Shown: positions 15,882 to 24,255 of the stretch, piece after piece
How the letters are laid out: each line of letters starts with the position of its first letter
How positions within the stretch are numbered: the stretch's first letter is position 1
Assembly (NCBI RefSeq): GCF_047229345.1
Contig: NZ_JBFTER010000011.1
Span: 9,235 to 73,234 of the forward strand
Direction of reading: 5' to 3'
Length of the DNA: 64,000 bases
Source of the DNA: Cellulomonas_A sp047229345
Lineage (GTDB): Bacteria; Actinomycetota; Actinomycetes; Actinomycetales; Cellulomonadaceae
Notes under the pieces: model-generated
What the model was told of the DNA's origin: nothing
Database searches by the model: none
What the model saw: only the letters and a program-made list of their open reading frames with translations
Position numbers and translations under genes: made by a program

Positions 15882-16685
15882 TCAGGCGCCCCCGGCAGCG
15901 CCACCCACGGCACCCGCCTGCGGACGGTCGACCGCCCCGCCGTAGCGCCGGTCGCGCCGCGCGTACGTCTCGACGGCACGCCACAGGTGCCGGCGGTCGA
16001 CGTCGGGCCACGGCTCCTCGAGGAACACCAGCTCGGCGTACGCGGCCTGCCAGATCATGAAGTTGGACGTGCGCTGCTCGCCGCTCGAGCGCAGGAACAG
16101 GTCGACGTCGGGCAGGTCGGGCTCGTCGAGGTACCGCGCGATCATCTTCTCGTCGACCTTGTCGGGCTTGATCCGCCCGGCTGCGACCTCGTGCGCGATC
16201 GCCTTCGCGGCGTCGGCGACCTCCGCCCGGCCCCCGTAGTTGACGCACATCGTCAGCGTCACGGTGTCGTTCCCCCGCGTGAGGTCCTCGGCGATCTCGA
16301 GCTCCTTGATGACCGAGCGCCACAGCCGCGGCCGGCGGCCCGCCCACCGCACGCGCACGCCCCACGAGTTCATCAGGTCGCGGCGCCGGCGCAGGACGTC
16401 GCGGTTGAAGCCCATGAGGAAGCGCACCTCCTCGGGCGAGCGCGACCAGTTCTCGGTCGAGAACGCGTACGCCGAGACGTGCTGCACGCCGATCTCGATC
16501 GCACCGGCGACGACGTCGAGCAGCGAGGCCTCCCCCGCGGCGTGCCCGGCCGTCCGCGGCAGCCCGCGGGCGTTCGCCCACCGGCCGTTCCCGTCCATGA
16601 CGACGGCCACATGCTTCGGCACGAACTCGAGCGGGATCGCGGGCGGGCGGGCACCGCTCGGGTGCGGCGGCGGCGGGACGGGCAT
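15882..16685 (-). CDS. uppS: Isoprenyl transferase (undecaprenyl/decaprenyl diphosphate synthase, cis-type)
   Basis: Makes the polyprenyl diphosphate carrier for cell-wall synthesis. 267 residues. Conserved regions of cis-prenyltransferases are seen: VVMDGNGRWA (catalytic Asp), RTAGHAAGEASL, VSAYAFSTENWSRS, a TMCVNYGGRAE block, and DLFLRSSGEQRTSNF followed by ELVFLEEPWPDV. The start ATG overlaps the recO stop by one base (TGATG), with AGAGGA upstream inside recO, so the two are coupled. The recO-uppS pair is a conserved actinobacterial arrangement. Confidence 0.95.
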   Translation of the reverse strand: MPVPPPPHPSGARPPAIPLEFVPKHVAVVMDGNGRWANARGLPRTAGHAAGEASLLDVVAGAIEIGVQHVSAYAFSTENWSRSPEEVRFLMGFNRDVLRRRRDLMNSWGVRVRWAGRRPRLWRSVIKELEIAEDLTRGNDTVTLTMCVNYGGRAEVADAAKAIAHEVAAGRIKPDKVDEKMIARYLDEPDLPDVDLFLRSSGEQRTSNFMIWQAAYAELVFLEEPWPDVDRRHLWRAVETYARRDRRYGGAVDRPQAGAVGGAAGGA

Positions 16686-17416
16686 CAGATCCTCTCGACC
16701 ATGGGCAGCGAGCGCAGCGTGCGCTCGAGGTGGAACTGGCAGTACGCGGCGACGACACCGTTGCCCTCGCGCCGGTGGCGTTCGGCGCTCGCCTCGACGG
16801 TCGGCCAGTCACCGGCGAGGAGCGACGCGAGCAGCTCGAACGTCTCCGGTGCCGGCGAGGTGGCACCGGGCGGGCGGCACGCGCGGCACACCGCACCGCC
16901 CTGCGCCACGGCGAACGACGTGTGCGGCCCCGGCGCGCCGCAGCGGGCGCAGTCGGTGAAGCTCGGCGCCCAGCCCGCGATCGCGAGGGCGCGCAGCAGG
17001 TAGGAGTCGAGCACCAGGCCAGGAGCGTGCTCGCGCGACGCGAGCGAGCGGACCGCCCCGACGAGCAGCCAGTACTGCTGCAGCGCCGGCTCGTGCTCGG
17101 CCTCGACGAGCCGCTCGGCGGTCTCGAGCATGACCGTGCCCGCGGTGTAGAGCGCGTAGTCCTCGCACACCGGCCGGCCGTAGGCCCCGAGCGTCTCGAC
17201 CTGCGTGACGATGTCGAGGTTGCGGCCCGTGCTCAGCTGCAGGTCGACGTGCATGAACGGCTCGAGGCGAGACCCGAACCGCGACGTCGTGCGCCGCACG
17301 CCCTTGCCGACCGCCCGCACCTTGCCGTGCTGGCGGGTCAGCAGGGTCACGATGCGGTCGGCCTCGCCCAGCTTGTGGGTGCGCAGGACGATGCCCTCGT
17401 CGCGGTAGAGGCTCAC
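16685..17416 (-). CDS. recO: DNA repair protein RecO
   Basis: Recombination mediator that helps load RecA onto SSB-coated DNA. 243 residues. N-terminal OB fold LYRDEGIVLRTHKLGEADRI, GKVRAVGKGVRRTTSRFGSRLEPF; C-terminal helical domain with a four-cysteine zinc site CARC...CRAC near residues 165-190. The GTG at 17416 has GAGAGGA about 8 nt upstream. It begins a two-gene unit with uppS, downstream of leuA's terminator region. Confidence 0.93.
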   Translation of the reverse strand: MSLYRDEGIVLRTHKLGEADRIVTLLTRQHGKVRAVGKGVRRTTSRFGSRLEPFMHVDLQLSTGRNLDIVTQVETLGAYGRPVCEDYALYTAGTVMLETAERLVEAEHEPALQQYWLLVGAVRSLASREHAPGLVLDSYLLRALAIAGWAPSFTDCARCGAPGPHTSFAVAQGGAVCRACRPPGATSPAPETFELLASLLAGDWPTVEASAERHRREGNGVVAAYCQFHLERTLRSLPMVERI

Positions 17417-17469
17417 GTGCCCATCCTCTCCCGCGCCGCCCACGCCGGGGGCACGCGACGGGCCCCGGT

Positions 17470-17559
17470 CACGCGATCGGCACGCACCCGCCACGCGACC
17501 GGCACCGGACCGGGCCGTGCCCGGCCGGGTCGCGCCCCGCCGGGCCATGCCCGGCCGAG
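17470..17559. repeat. Degenerate GC-rich direct repeats in the recO-leuA spacer
   Basis: CACGCGATCGGCAC (17470-17483) recurs as CACGCGACCGGCAC (17492-17505), and CGGGCCGTGCCCGGCCGGG (17511-17529) recurs with two changes at 17541-17559, a 30-bp period. Further GGGCC/GGCCG blocks follow to about 17590. Confidence 0.65.
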
Positions 17560-17599
17560 CGATGCCGGGCCTGGCCGTGTCGGGCCGGGTGCGGGCGTG

Positions 17600-17632
17600 C
17601 CGGCGCCCCCGCACGCACGCGGGGACACCGGC
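17600..17632 (-). terminator. Hairpin after leuA
   Basis: CCCCGC (17607-17612) pairs with GCGGGG (17619-17624) across a 6-nt loop, extended by GCCGG/CCGGC on the outside. It lies 20 bp past the leuA stop on the minus strand and is a probable terminator without a U-tract. Confidence 0.6.
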
Positions 17633-17651
17633 ACGAGGGGCTCCCCGGTGC

Positions 17652-19394
17652 TCAGCGCTGCCGTCGGTTGACGGCCGAGACGATGGCCTTGAGCGACGCG
17701 GTCGTGATCGACGGGTCGATCCCGACGCCCCACAGCGTCTGCCCGTCGACCGCGCACTCGACGTACGCCGCGGCCGTCGCGTCGCCGCCGCCCGACAGAG
17801 CGTGCTCGGCGTAGTCGAGCACGGACACGTCGACGTCGATCGAGCGCAGCGCCGCCACGAACGCCGCGATCGGACCGTTGCCCGTGCCCTCGAGCGTGCG
17901 GACCTCGCCGCGGTCGGCGAGGTCGACGGACAGCGTGTCCGGCCCCTCGCCGCCGCCGACCGTGCGGATCCCGCGCAGGGCGAACCGGCCCCACGGCGCG
18001 AGCTCGCCGCCGGGCTCGACGGGCAGGTACTCGTCGTTGAAGATGCGCCACAGCTCGTCGGCCGTGACCTCGGAGCCGTGCTCGTCGGTGTACGCCTGCA
18101 CGACGTGCGAGAACTCGATCTGGAGCCGGCGCGGCAGGTCCAGGTCGCGCTCGGACTTCATCAGGTAGGAGATGCCGCCCTTCCCGGACTGGGAGTTGAC
18201 GCGGATGATCGCGTCGTACGAGCGGCCCACGTCCTTCGGGTCGATCGGCAGGTACGGCACGGCCCACACGAGGTCGTCGACCCCGCGACCCTCGCGCTCG
18301 GCGGTGACCGCCATCGCGTCCAGGCCCTTCTTGATCGCGTCCTGGTGCGAGCCGGAGAACGCGGTGAAGACCAGGTCGCCGCCGTACGGGTGCCGCTCGG
18401 CGACGGGCAGCTGGTTGCAGTGCTCGACGGTGCGGCGCACGTGGTCGATGTCTGACAGGTCGATCTCGGGGTCGATCCCCTGGCTGAGCAGGTTCAGGCC
18501 CAGCGTGACGAGGCAGACGTTGCCGGTGCGCTCGCCGTTGCCGAACAGGCAGCCCTCGATGCGGTCGGCGCCGGCCAGGTAGCCGAGCTCAGCCGCCGCG
18601 ACGCCCGTGCCGCGGTCGTTGTGCGGGTGCAGCGACAGCACCACGTTCTCGCGGTGGCGCAGGTGCCGGCCCATCCACTCGATCGAGTCGGCGTAGACGT
18701 TCGGGGTGGCCATCTCGACCGTCGCGGGCAGGTTGATGATGACCTTGCGCTCGGGCGTCGGCTCGAGCACGTCGAGGACCGCGTTGCAGATCCGCACCGC
18801 GAACTCGAGCTCGGTCCCGGTGTACGACTCCGGGCTGTACTCGTAGAACACCTCGGTGTCGGGGACGAGCTCCTCGTACTTCTTGCACAGCCGGGCACCC
18901 GAGACCGCGATGTCGACGATGCCGTCCTCGTCGGAGCGGAACACGACCTCGCGCTGCAGCACCGACGTCGAGTTGTACAGGTGCACGATCGCCTGCTTGG
19001 CGCCCGCGATCGCCTCGTACGTGCGCTCGATCAGGTGCTCGCGCGCCTGCGTCAGGACCTGGATCACGACGTCGTCGGGGATGCGGTCCTCCTCGATCAG
19101 CATCCGCACGAAGTCGAAGTCGGTCTGCGACGCCGACGGGAAGCCGACCTCGATCTCCTTGAAGCCCATCTGCACGAGCAGCTCGAACATCTCCAGCTTG
19201 CGCTGCGGGTTCATCGGCTCGATCAGGGCCTGGTTGCCGTCACGCAGGTCGACCGCGCACCAGCGCGGGGCCTTCTCGATGCGGCGGTCCGGCCACGTGC
19301 GGTCCGGGAGGTCGACGCGGATCTGCTCGTGGAACGGGCGGTAGCGGTGCACCGGCATGCCGGAGGGCTGCTGCGGGGCGTTCAGGAAGCTCAT
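17652..19394 (-). CDS. leuA: 2-isopropylmalate synthase
   Basis: First committed enzyme of leucine synthesis: condenses acetyl-CoA with 2-oxoisovalerate. 580 residues, the long actinobacterial form. The TIM-barrel metal site is seen in CAVDLRDGNQALIEPM (Asp) and LHPHNDRGTGVAAAE (HxH), with GFPSASQTDFDFVR, LFGNGERTGNVCLVTLGLNL and the C-terminal regulatory LeuA_dimer domain (VDLADRGEVRTLEGTGNGPI...). ATG at 19394 has GAAGGA 6 nt upstream. A 121-nt leader carries a leucine-rich leader peptide and a strong hairpin, so expression is probably attenuated when leucyl-tRNA is plentiful. Confidence 0.96.
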   Translation of the reverse strand: MSFLNAPQQPSGMPVHRYRPFHEQIRVDLPDRTWPDRRIEKAPRWCAVDLRDGNQALIEPMNPQRKLEMFELLVQMGFKEIEVGFPSASQTDFDFVRMLIEEDRIPDDVVIQVLTQAREHLIERTYEAIAGAKQAIVHLYNSTSVLQREVVFRSDEDGIVDIAVSGARLCKKYEELVPDTEVFYEYSPESYTGTELEFAVRICNAVLDVLEPTPERKVIINLPATVEMATPNVYADSIEWMGRHLRHRENVVLSLHPHNDRGTGVAAAELGYLAGADRIEGCLFGNGERTGNVCLVTLGLNLLSQGIDPEIDLSDIDHVRRTVEHCNQLPVAERHPYGGDLVFTAFSGSHQDAIKKGLDAMAVTAEREGRGVDDLVWAVPYLPIDPKDVGRSYDAIIRVNSQSGKGGISYLMKSERDLDLPRRLQIEFSHVVQAYTDEHGSEVTADELWRIFNDEYLPVEPGGELAPWGRFALRGIRTVGGGEGPDTLSVDLADRGEVRTLEGTGNGPIAAFVAALRSIDVDVSVLDYAEHALSGGGDATAAAYVECAVDGQTLWGVGIDPSITTASLKAIVSAVNRRQR

Positions 19395-19416
19395 CGGGGG
19401 TCCTTCGCTCGGGTCG

Positions 19417-19483
19417 TCGGTGGAGGGGCAGCCGGCACACCGAACACCGCGGCGAGGTTCCGGCCTAGAAGGCCTCGCCGCGG
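19417..19483 (-). promoter_or_regulatory. leuA attenuator hairpins
   Basis: On the minus strand CCGCGGCGAGG (19473-19483) pairs perfectly with CCTCGCCGCGG (19447-19457) around a 15-nt loop; the first arm overlaps codons 11-14 of the leader peptide, the second lies after its stop. A second 6-bp stem pairs 19438-19443 with 19417-19422 near the leuA ribosome-binding site. A ribosome stalled at the leucine codons would cover the first arm and change the folding. Confidence 0.7.
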
Positions 19484-19515
19484 CGACGAAGGAGGAGGAG
19501 CGCACGCGAGAGCAT
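19465..19515 (-). CDS. leuL: Leucine-rich leader peptide of leuA
   Basis: ATG-started 16-residue frame MLSRALLLLRRRGEAF followed by TAG, with four consecutive leucine codons (CTC CTC CTC CTT) plus one earlier CTC. It begins 6 nt after a TACAGT -10 box, so its mRNA is probably leaderless, and it precedes leuA by 70 nt with a perfect 11-bp hairpin starting inside its last codons. This is the classic architecture of ribosome-mediated attenuation, predicted for leuA in several actinobacteria. The peptide itself is expected to have no function apart from sensing charged tRNA-Leu. Confidence 0.85.
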   Translation of the reverse strand: MLSRALLLLRRRGEAF

Positions 19516-19521
19516 GCCGTC

Positions 19522-19550
19522 ACTGTACCGCGCGGCGCAGGCACGGTCAG
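19522..19550 (-). promoter_or_regulatory. leuL-leuA promoter
   Basis: -35 CTGACC (19545-19550), 17-nt spacer, -10 TACAGT (19522-19527). The expected transcription start coincides with the leader-peptide ATG at 19515. It lies just past the stop of the upstream propeller gene. Confidence 0.7.
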
Positions 19551-19556
19551 CCGGTG

Positions 19557-21029
19557 TCACCGCAGCGCGACGACGAGCCGCGGGCCGATCCCGACGAGGT
19601 GCGTGCCGACCTGCTCGACGCGGGTCACGCCGGGCGGCAGCAGCACCTCCCAGGCGGTCCGCCCGTCCCGGACGCCCAGCGCCTCGAGCACCGTCCCGCG
19701 CCCCGGCTCGACGCGCGCGACGATGACGTGCGCGCCGTCGGTGAACGGCTGGTCCGACGACGTGAGCGTCACCTGCCGGCGCCACAGCTGCTCGCCGTCC
19801 TGCGCGTCGACGCCCACCTCGAAGCCCGCCCCGTGCAGGACCGCGACGCCGTCGAGCTCGAGCAGCACCCCGGCCGACGGGCCGGGCGACTGCCACAGCT
19901 CGAGGCCCGTGAGCCGGGAGACCGCCCGGACGCGACCGCCGAACGGGCTCCCGGGCAGCGAGCTCCACGCGTAGAGCCGCTCCTCGGGCCGGTCCGAGAC
20001 CCGCGGCTCGCTCACCGTGCCGCGCGTGGTGAACCGCTCCCGGCCGCCGGCGTCGTAGACGGTCGTCCGGATCATGAGCGCCGAGCCGGCCGTGCCGTAC
20101 GCGCCGACGAGGACGGACCCGTCACGCAGGAGACCCACGTGGTCCCGCGGGCGGGTGCCTCGGTCCACGACCTGCACCGACCGCCCCGTCGCCTCCTCGA
20201 GCACGAGCGACGTGCCCCCGGTCGCGACGAGCAGCGTGCCGTGCCCCGCGCGCAGGGCGACGCGCTGGGGCGGCACGGTGACGGGCGGGTCGAGCACCTG
20301 CGTGCGCCACACCGGGGTCCCGGTCCGGGCGTCGCTGCGCTCGACCGCGACCCCGGACTCGTCCGCGAGCGGCAGGACGAGGTCGCGACCCAGGACGACG
20401 GCACCGGCGACCGTGCCGCGGGCGTCGCGCCGGGCGACCACACGGCCGTCGAGCGCGTCCAGCACGACGACCGGCCCGGCGACCGGCGCCGTGCGGACCG
20501 CGGAGCGCTCCGGCTCCGTCAGGCAGACGACCGCGGCCCGCTCGCCGGGTCCCGGGTCGACCGCGAGGCAGCGGCGCAGCGTGCCGAGCGGGCCGCTCGG
20601 GAGGGTGGTGCGCCACCGGACCGCGCCGGTCACGAGGTCGAGCCCTTCGGCCGTGCCGTCGTCCACGTCGGCCGCGTACACCACGACCGTGTCGCCCGCG
20701 AGCACGGTGCGGGGCGACCACGGGCCCCGCGTCGTCCACGCGACGGCCGGCGGGCCCCCGAGCGGACGGATCGCGCCCGGGAGCTCGACGGGCGCGGTCA
20801 GCACCCGCCGCTCGTGCGCGAGCGACCAGCGCGGGAGCCCGACGAGCACGGTCAGCGCGAGCGCCACGAGAGCGGTCGTCGCTGCGCAGGCCCGCAGCAC
20901 GTGCCCCCGGCTCCAGCCGACGAGCGCGACCCCGGTCGCGCGCAGGTCCGGCGCGGGCGCGAGCGTGAGCGCGTCGTCCTCGTCGAGGACGACGTCCTGC
21001 ATCGACGGCCGCTCCGCGTGCGGGGCCAT
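19557..21029 (-). CDS. Membrane-anchored PQQ-like beta-propeller protein (paralogue A)
   Basis: 490 residues: about 44 cytoplasmic residues, one span near 45-66, and an outer region of propeller blades with repeated blade signatures such as GLDLVTGAVRWRTTLP, DARTGTPVWRTQVLDP, SRLTGLELWQSPGP, GVDAQDGEQLWRRQV and VRDGRTAWEVLLP (the A-x-D/T-G-x-x-x-W pattern of PQQ/quinoprotein repeats). No PQQ-binding or dehydrogenase residues are evident, so it is probably structural or binding. TAGCGT (21036-21041) lies 6 nt before the ATG. It is the last of three tandem paralogues at the end of the large kinase cluster. An internal ATG at 21002 gives MQDVVLDEDD, matching the other paralogues. Confidence 0.8.
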   Translation of the reverse strand: MAPHAERPSMQDVVLDEDDALTLAPAPDLRATGVALVGWSRGHVLRACAATTALVALALTVLVGLPRWSLAHERRVLTAPVELPGAIRPLGGPPAVAWTTRGPWSPRTVLAGDTVVVYAADVDDGTAEGLDLVTGAVRWRTTLPSGPLGTLRRCLAVDPGPGERAAVVCLTEPERSAVRTAPVAGPVVVLDALDGRVVARRDARGTVAGAVVLGRDLVLPLADESGVAVERSDARTGTPVWRTQVLDPPVTVPPQRVALRAGHGTLLVATGGTSLVLEEATGRSVQVVDRGTRPRDHVGLLRDGSVLVGAYGTAGSALMIRTTVYDAGGRERFTTRGTVSEPRVSDRPEERLYAWSSLPGSPFGGRVRAVSRLTGLELWQSPGPSAGVLLELDGVAVLHGAGFEVGVDAQDGEQLWRRQVTLTSSDQPFTDGAHVIVARVEPGRGTVLEALGVRDGRTAWEVLLPPGVTRVEQVGTHLVGIGPRLVVALR

Positions 21030-21038
21030 CCCTGCACG

Positions 21039-22580
21039 CTAGTCCTGACCGAGCGCGACGACCTCCGTGGCGGTGCGCGCGAGCAGCCGGCGGCCGGACC
21101 GCTCGACCGAGCGCACGTCGGCCGGCAGCGGCGCCGTCCACGCCGCGCGGCCGTCGCGCGGGTCGACCGCGACGAGCACGGGCGTTCCGTCGGTCAGCAG
21201 GAGCGGCACGAGGACGTGCTCGCCGTCGGTCTGCACCGCGCCGAGGGCCGTGGACGCGTCCACGCCGGTCCACCTCGCCGCGTCCGCGGACCACAGGACC
21301 CCGCCGGTGCCGGCGTCACGCGCGGTCAGCGCACCCGCGGCATCGGACGTCACCACCCGGCCCTGGACCACCAGCGCCGAGTCGGCGGCGGTCCGGGCCG
21401 ACCACCGTGCCGTGCCGGCGGTCGCGCGCAGGTCCACGCCGTCGTCCGCCGGCCTGGCCACGAGCCCGAGGTCCGGCACCGAGCCGTCGTCGCCCGTGAG
21501 CACGACCGGTGCGTCGGGCCGGGCGACACCGGCCGGCCAGGCGCCGACCGGGTCACCGTCGCCGTCCAGCACGCGGACCGCTCCTCCGTCCACCACGAGC
21601 AGCCCGCTCGCGACGCGCGTCACGGCCGGCTGCGGCCCGCGGGCGTCGGGCGCGCGGGCGTCGACGTCCGACGACCAGGCCTCGGTGCCGGTCCGGGCGT
21701 CCTCGCGCGTGACCCGCACGGCACCGCCGGGCACGGTGCGCGTGAGGAGCAGGTCGCGCCCGAGCGCGGTCAGCCCGACGTCGCTGCGGTCCGCCGGGCC
21801 GTCGCGCACGAGCGCGCCCGTCGCGGCGTCGAGCACGACGACCCGCACCTCGCCCCGACGGCCGAGGCCACCCCACGCCTCCTTGCCGACGGCGGGCACC
21901 GCGACGCACGCCACGGTCGCCCCCTCGCCGGGCGCACCCCGGTCGCCGACGCCCCCGGCCGTCACCGCACCGTCGTCGCCCGCGACCTCACCGCCGGCGC
22001 CGGCCGTCAGCACGCACGTCAGCTCGCCCTGCGGGCCCACGGAGCCGACCGCCGCGTCCCACAGCGGTGCGCCGGTCGCCGCGTCGTAGGCGGCGACACC
22101 TCCGACGCCCGCCCCGGTCACGCCCGCGGTGACCACCAGACCGTCACCGGCGACGAGGCCGTCGAGCACCGGCCGGCGCCACCGCTCGAGCCCTGCGCCG
22201 TCGGTGGACCCGATCGCGTCCAGGACCGCGGGCGCGACCGCGAGCGCCGCGTCCCGGGCACGGTCGGCTCGCGCGTCCCGGACGGTCCCGACCGCGAGCG
22301 CCGCGGCGACGACGACCCCGGCGGCGACGAGCCGGACGCGGTGACGTCGCACGAACGCGGTGCCCGTGCGCGCCCCGCCGCGCGACCGGTCCGGCGCACC
22401 GGCGGCGTGCGCGGCGTCGCCGCCACCCGCGGGGTCCGCACCGGTGTGGTCGCCACCGGTGCGGTCACCACCCTGGCGGCCGCCGTCGTGGGCGCCGGCG
22501 CGGTCCGCGCCCGTGCGCGCACCAGCGGCGTCCTCCCGGCGGGCACGCGGCGACGACTCGACGAGCTCGACCTCGTGCAT
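21039..22580 (-). CDS. Membrane-anchored PQQ-like beta-propeller protein (paralogue B)
   Basis: 513 residues: a Gly/Asp/His-rich low-complexity cytoplasmic tail of about 80 residues, one span near 83-100, then propeller repeats (AYDAATGAPLWDAAVG, LDAATGALVRDG, REDARTGTEAWSSDV, RDAGTGGVLWSADA, DPRDGRAAWTAPL). The N-terminus MHEVELVE aligns with MQDVVLDE and MQPVEVLEE in the neighbours, supporting the ATG at 22580; a GTG at 22616 would add 12 residues. It ends 9 bp before paralogue A. No enzymatic residues are recognised. Confidence 0.78.
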   Translation of the reverse strand: MHEVELVESSPRARREDAAGARTGADRAGAHDGGRQGGDRTGGDHTGADPAGGGDAAHAAGAPDRSRGGARTGTAFVRRHRVRLVAAGVVVAAALAVGTVRDARADRARDAALAVAPAVLDAIGSTDGAGLERWRRPVLDGLVAGDGLVVTAGVTGAGVGGVAAYDAATGAPLWDAAVGSVGPQGELTCVLTAGAGGEVAGDDGAVTAGGVGDRGAPGEGATVACVAVPAVGKEAWGGLGRRGEVRVVVLDAATGALVRDGPADRSDVGLTALGRDLLLTRTVPGGAVRVTREDARTGTEAWSSDVDARAPDARGPQPAVTRVASGLLVVDGGAVRVLDGDGDPVGAWPAGVARPDAPVVLTGDDGSVPDLGLVARPADDGVDLRATAGTARWSARTAADSALVVQGRVVTSDAAGALTARDAGTGGVLWSADAARWTGVDASTALGAVQTDGEHVLVPLLLTDGTPVLVAVDPRDGRAAWTAPLPADVRSVERSGRRLLARTATEVVALGQD

Positions 22581-22645
22581 CGACCGGCGCCCGCCGCGCG
22601 ACGGCCGGCTCACCACGCGGCCGCCCGGCGCCGGGGCCCACTCGA

Positions 22646-22717
22646 GCGCTCAGCCCGGCTCGCGCGCTCAGCCCGGCGCACGAGCTCAGCCCGGCGCACG
22701 CCCTCAGCCCAGCGCAA
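22646..22717. repeat. Four tandem copies of an 18-bp unit
   Basis: Units of the form GCGCTCAGCCCGGCGCAC at 22646, 22664, 22682 and 22700, the last diverged and overlapping the stop codon of propeller paralogue C. They fill half of the only sizeable gap (123 bp) in the cluster, between paralogues C and B. Confidence 0.85.
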
Positions 22718-24245
22718 CGTGCTCGTCCCGGGTGGTCAGCACGAGGTGCCCCGCGACGGCGCGCACGTGGCGCGTCTCCGGCGGGACGGGGACGGACCAG
22801 TAGCGCACGCCGTCGGGCACCCCGCGCCCGACGAGGTGCGTCGACCCGTCCGGGGCGAGCCCGGGCCCCAGCACGAGGGCGCCGTCCGTCAGCGGCGGCC
22901 ACGGCAGCGGCGCGCCGAGCTCCTCGTCCCACACCTCCGCCCCGGTGCGCGCGTCCACGACGCCGTAGCGGCTCGCGCCCACGACGACGAGGCGGTGGTC
23001 GACGACGACCTCGGGGTCGAGCGCCGTGGTCGCGCGCCACCGCTGCTCGCCCGTCGCGGCGTCGTGGGCCACGACCGCGTTGCCCGCGTCCAGCACGACG
23101 AGCCGCGGCTCGGAGCCGTCGTCGACGGCGAGGGGCGCCGGGAGCCCGGGCACGGTCGCCGTGACGGCCCCGGCCGGGTCGTGCACGGCACCGCCCTGGG
23201 CCGGCGACCACGTCCCGAAGCCCGCACGCAGGGGCACGACGCGCAGGAAGCTGAAGTCGGGGGCGGCCGCCAGCTCGGTGCCGTCGGCGACGTCGAGCAC
23301 ACGGGTCGCGGAACCGGCGACCACGACGAGCCCGCGCGTGACCTCCACCGAGGTGAGCGCGCGCAGGCTCGTCCCCCGGATCGGCTCGGGGCTGCGCCAC
23401 CCCCACCGGACCTCCCCGGTCGCGCCGCCGCGGCGGGCGACCACGACGTGCTCGTCGCCGTCCACCGTCACGACGACGACGTCGTCCCCCGCCCGCCCCG
23501 CCGCCACGAGCTCGCCGAGCAGCGTCCACGCCCCGAGCGTGGTCCCGTCCTGCGCGGACAGGGCCACGACCCGGGTCTCGGGGAGCGCGAGCTCGACCTC
23601 CGAGAAGGCCGCGACGTCACCCGACGCCACGGCGCCGTCCGGGTCGTCGGCGTACAGCGGGGCCGGCTCGGTCGCGAGGCAGACCACCACGGCGCCGACG
23701 TCGACGCCCGGGTCGGGGCAGCGCACCGGTCCCGCCTCCATCGCCGCCCCGGCCACCGGCGCGACGTCGACGGTCCACCGCGCCTCGCCGGTGCGGGCGT
23801 CGTGCGCCGTCGCGTGCCAGGCGTCGGTGCGGGGCTGCACCACGACGAGCAGCCCCCGGGCGCCGAGGAGCTGGTCCCCGGGCGACGCGGGTGCGGTCCA
23901 CAGCACCTCGGGCGGCCCGTCGAGCGCGCGCACCACCCCGGGCACCGCCGCGAGGCGTTCCGCGCGCTCGCGGTCGCGCTGGGTCCCGACCGCACCGACC
24001 GCGGCCACCGCGACGACGAGCGCGACGGGCACGGGCCACCACCGACGCAGGAGGTGCCGCACGTCCGGTGCGGGCGGCACGGGCGGCACGGGGGGCGCTG
24101 CGCCGTCGCCGGCGAGGAGCGCGGCGTCGGGCAGCGGGCCGTCGGTGGGGGGCGGCGCGTGCCGTGGTCGCGCGCCCGTGCCCTCGACGTCCTCCTCGAG
24201 GACCTCGACAGGCTGCATCCTCGCAGCGGGCCGCACGGGCGCCAT
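22704..24245 (-). CDS. Membrane-anchored PQQ-like beta-propeller protein (paralogue C)
   Basis: 513 residues: Pro-rich cytoplasmic N-terminus, one span near 70-87, and an outer propeller with blade motifs HDARTGEARWTVDV, SAQDGTTLGAWTL, GATGEVRWGWRSP, HDAATGEQRWRATT and VDARTGAEVWDEEL. The start at 24245 has TAGAGT (24253-24258) 7 nt upstream, which also contains the stop codon of the preceding RDD-FHA gene. The internal MQPVEVLEEDVEG at residue 10 matches the N-terminal motif of paralogues A and B. Function unknown; context suggests an envelope partner of the kinase/FN3 system. Confidence 0.8.
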   Translation of the reverse strand: MAPVRPAARMQPVEVLEEDVEGTGARPRHAPPPTDGPLPDAALLAGDGAAPPVPPVPPAPDVRHLLRRWWPVPVALVVAVAAVGAVGTQRDRERAERLAAVPGVVRALDGPPEVLWTAPASPGDQLLGARGLLVVVQPRTDAWHATAHDARTGEARWTVDVAPVAGAAMEAGPVRCPDPGVDVGAVVVCLATEPAPLYADDPDGAVASGDVAAFSEVELALPETRVVALSAQDGTTLGAWTLLGELVAAGRAGDDVVVVTVDGDEHVVVARRGGATGEVRWGWRSPEPIRGTSLRALTSVEVTRGLVVVAGSATRVLDVADGTELAAAPDFSFLRVVPLRAGFGTWSPAQGGAVHDPAGAVTATVPGLPAPLAVDDGSEPRLVVLDAGNAVVAHDAATGEQRWRATTALDPEVVVDHRLVVVGASRYGVVDARTGAEVWDEELGAPLPWPPLTDGALVLGPGLAPDGSTHLVGRGVPDGVRYWSVPVPPETRHVRAVAGHLVLTTRDEHVALG

Positions 24246-24255
24246 GAGGCCGACT

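Noticed and set aside
22581..22703. Possible small gene or attachment site in the gap between propeller genes C and B
   Set aside because: Only the 18-bp tandem repeats and antisense-like sequence are seen; no start signal, no direct-repeat borders.
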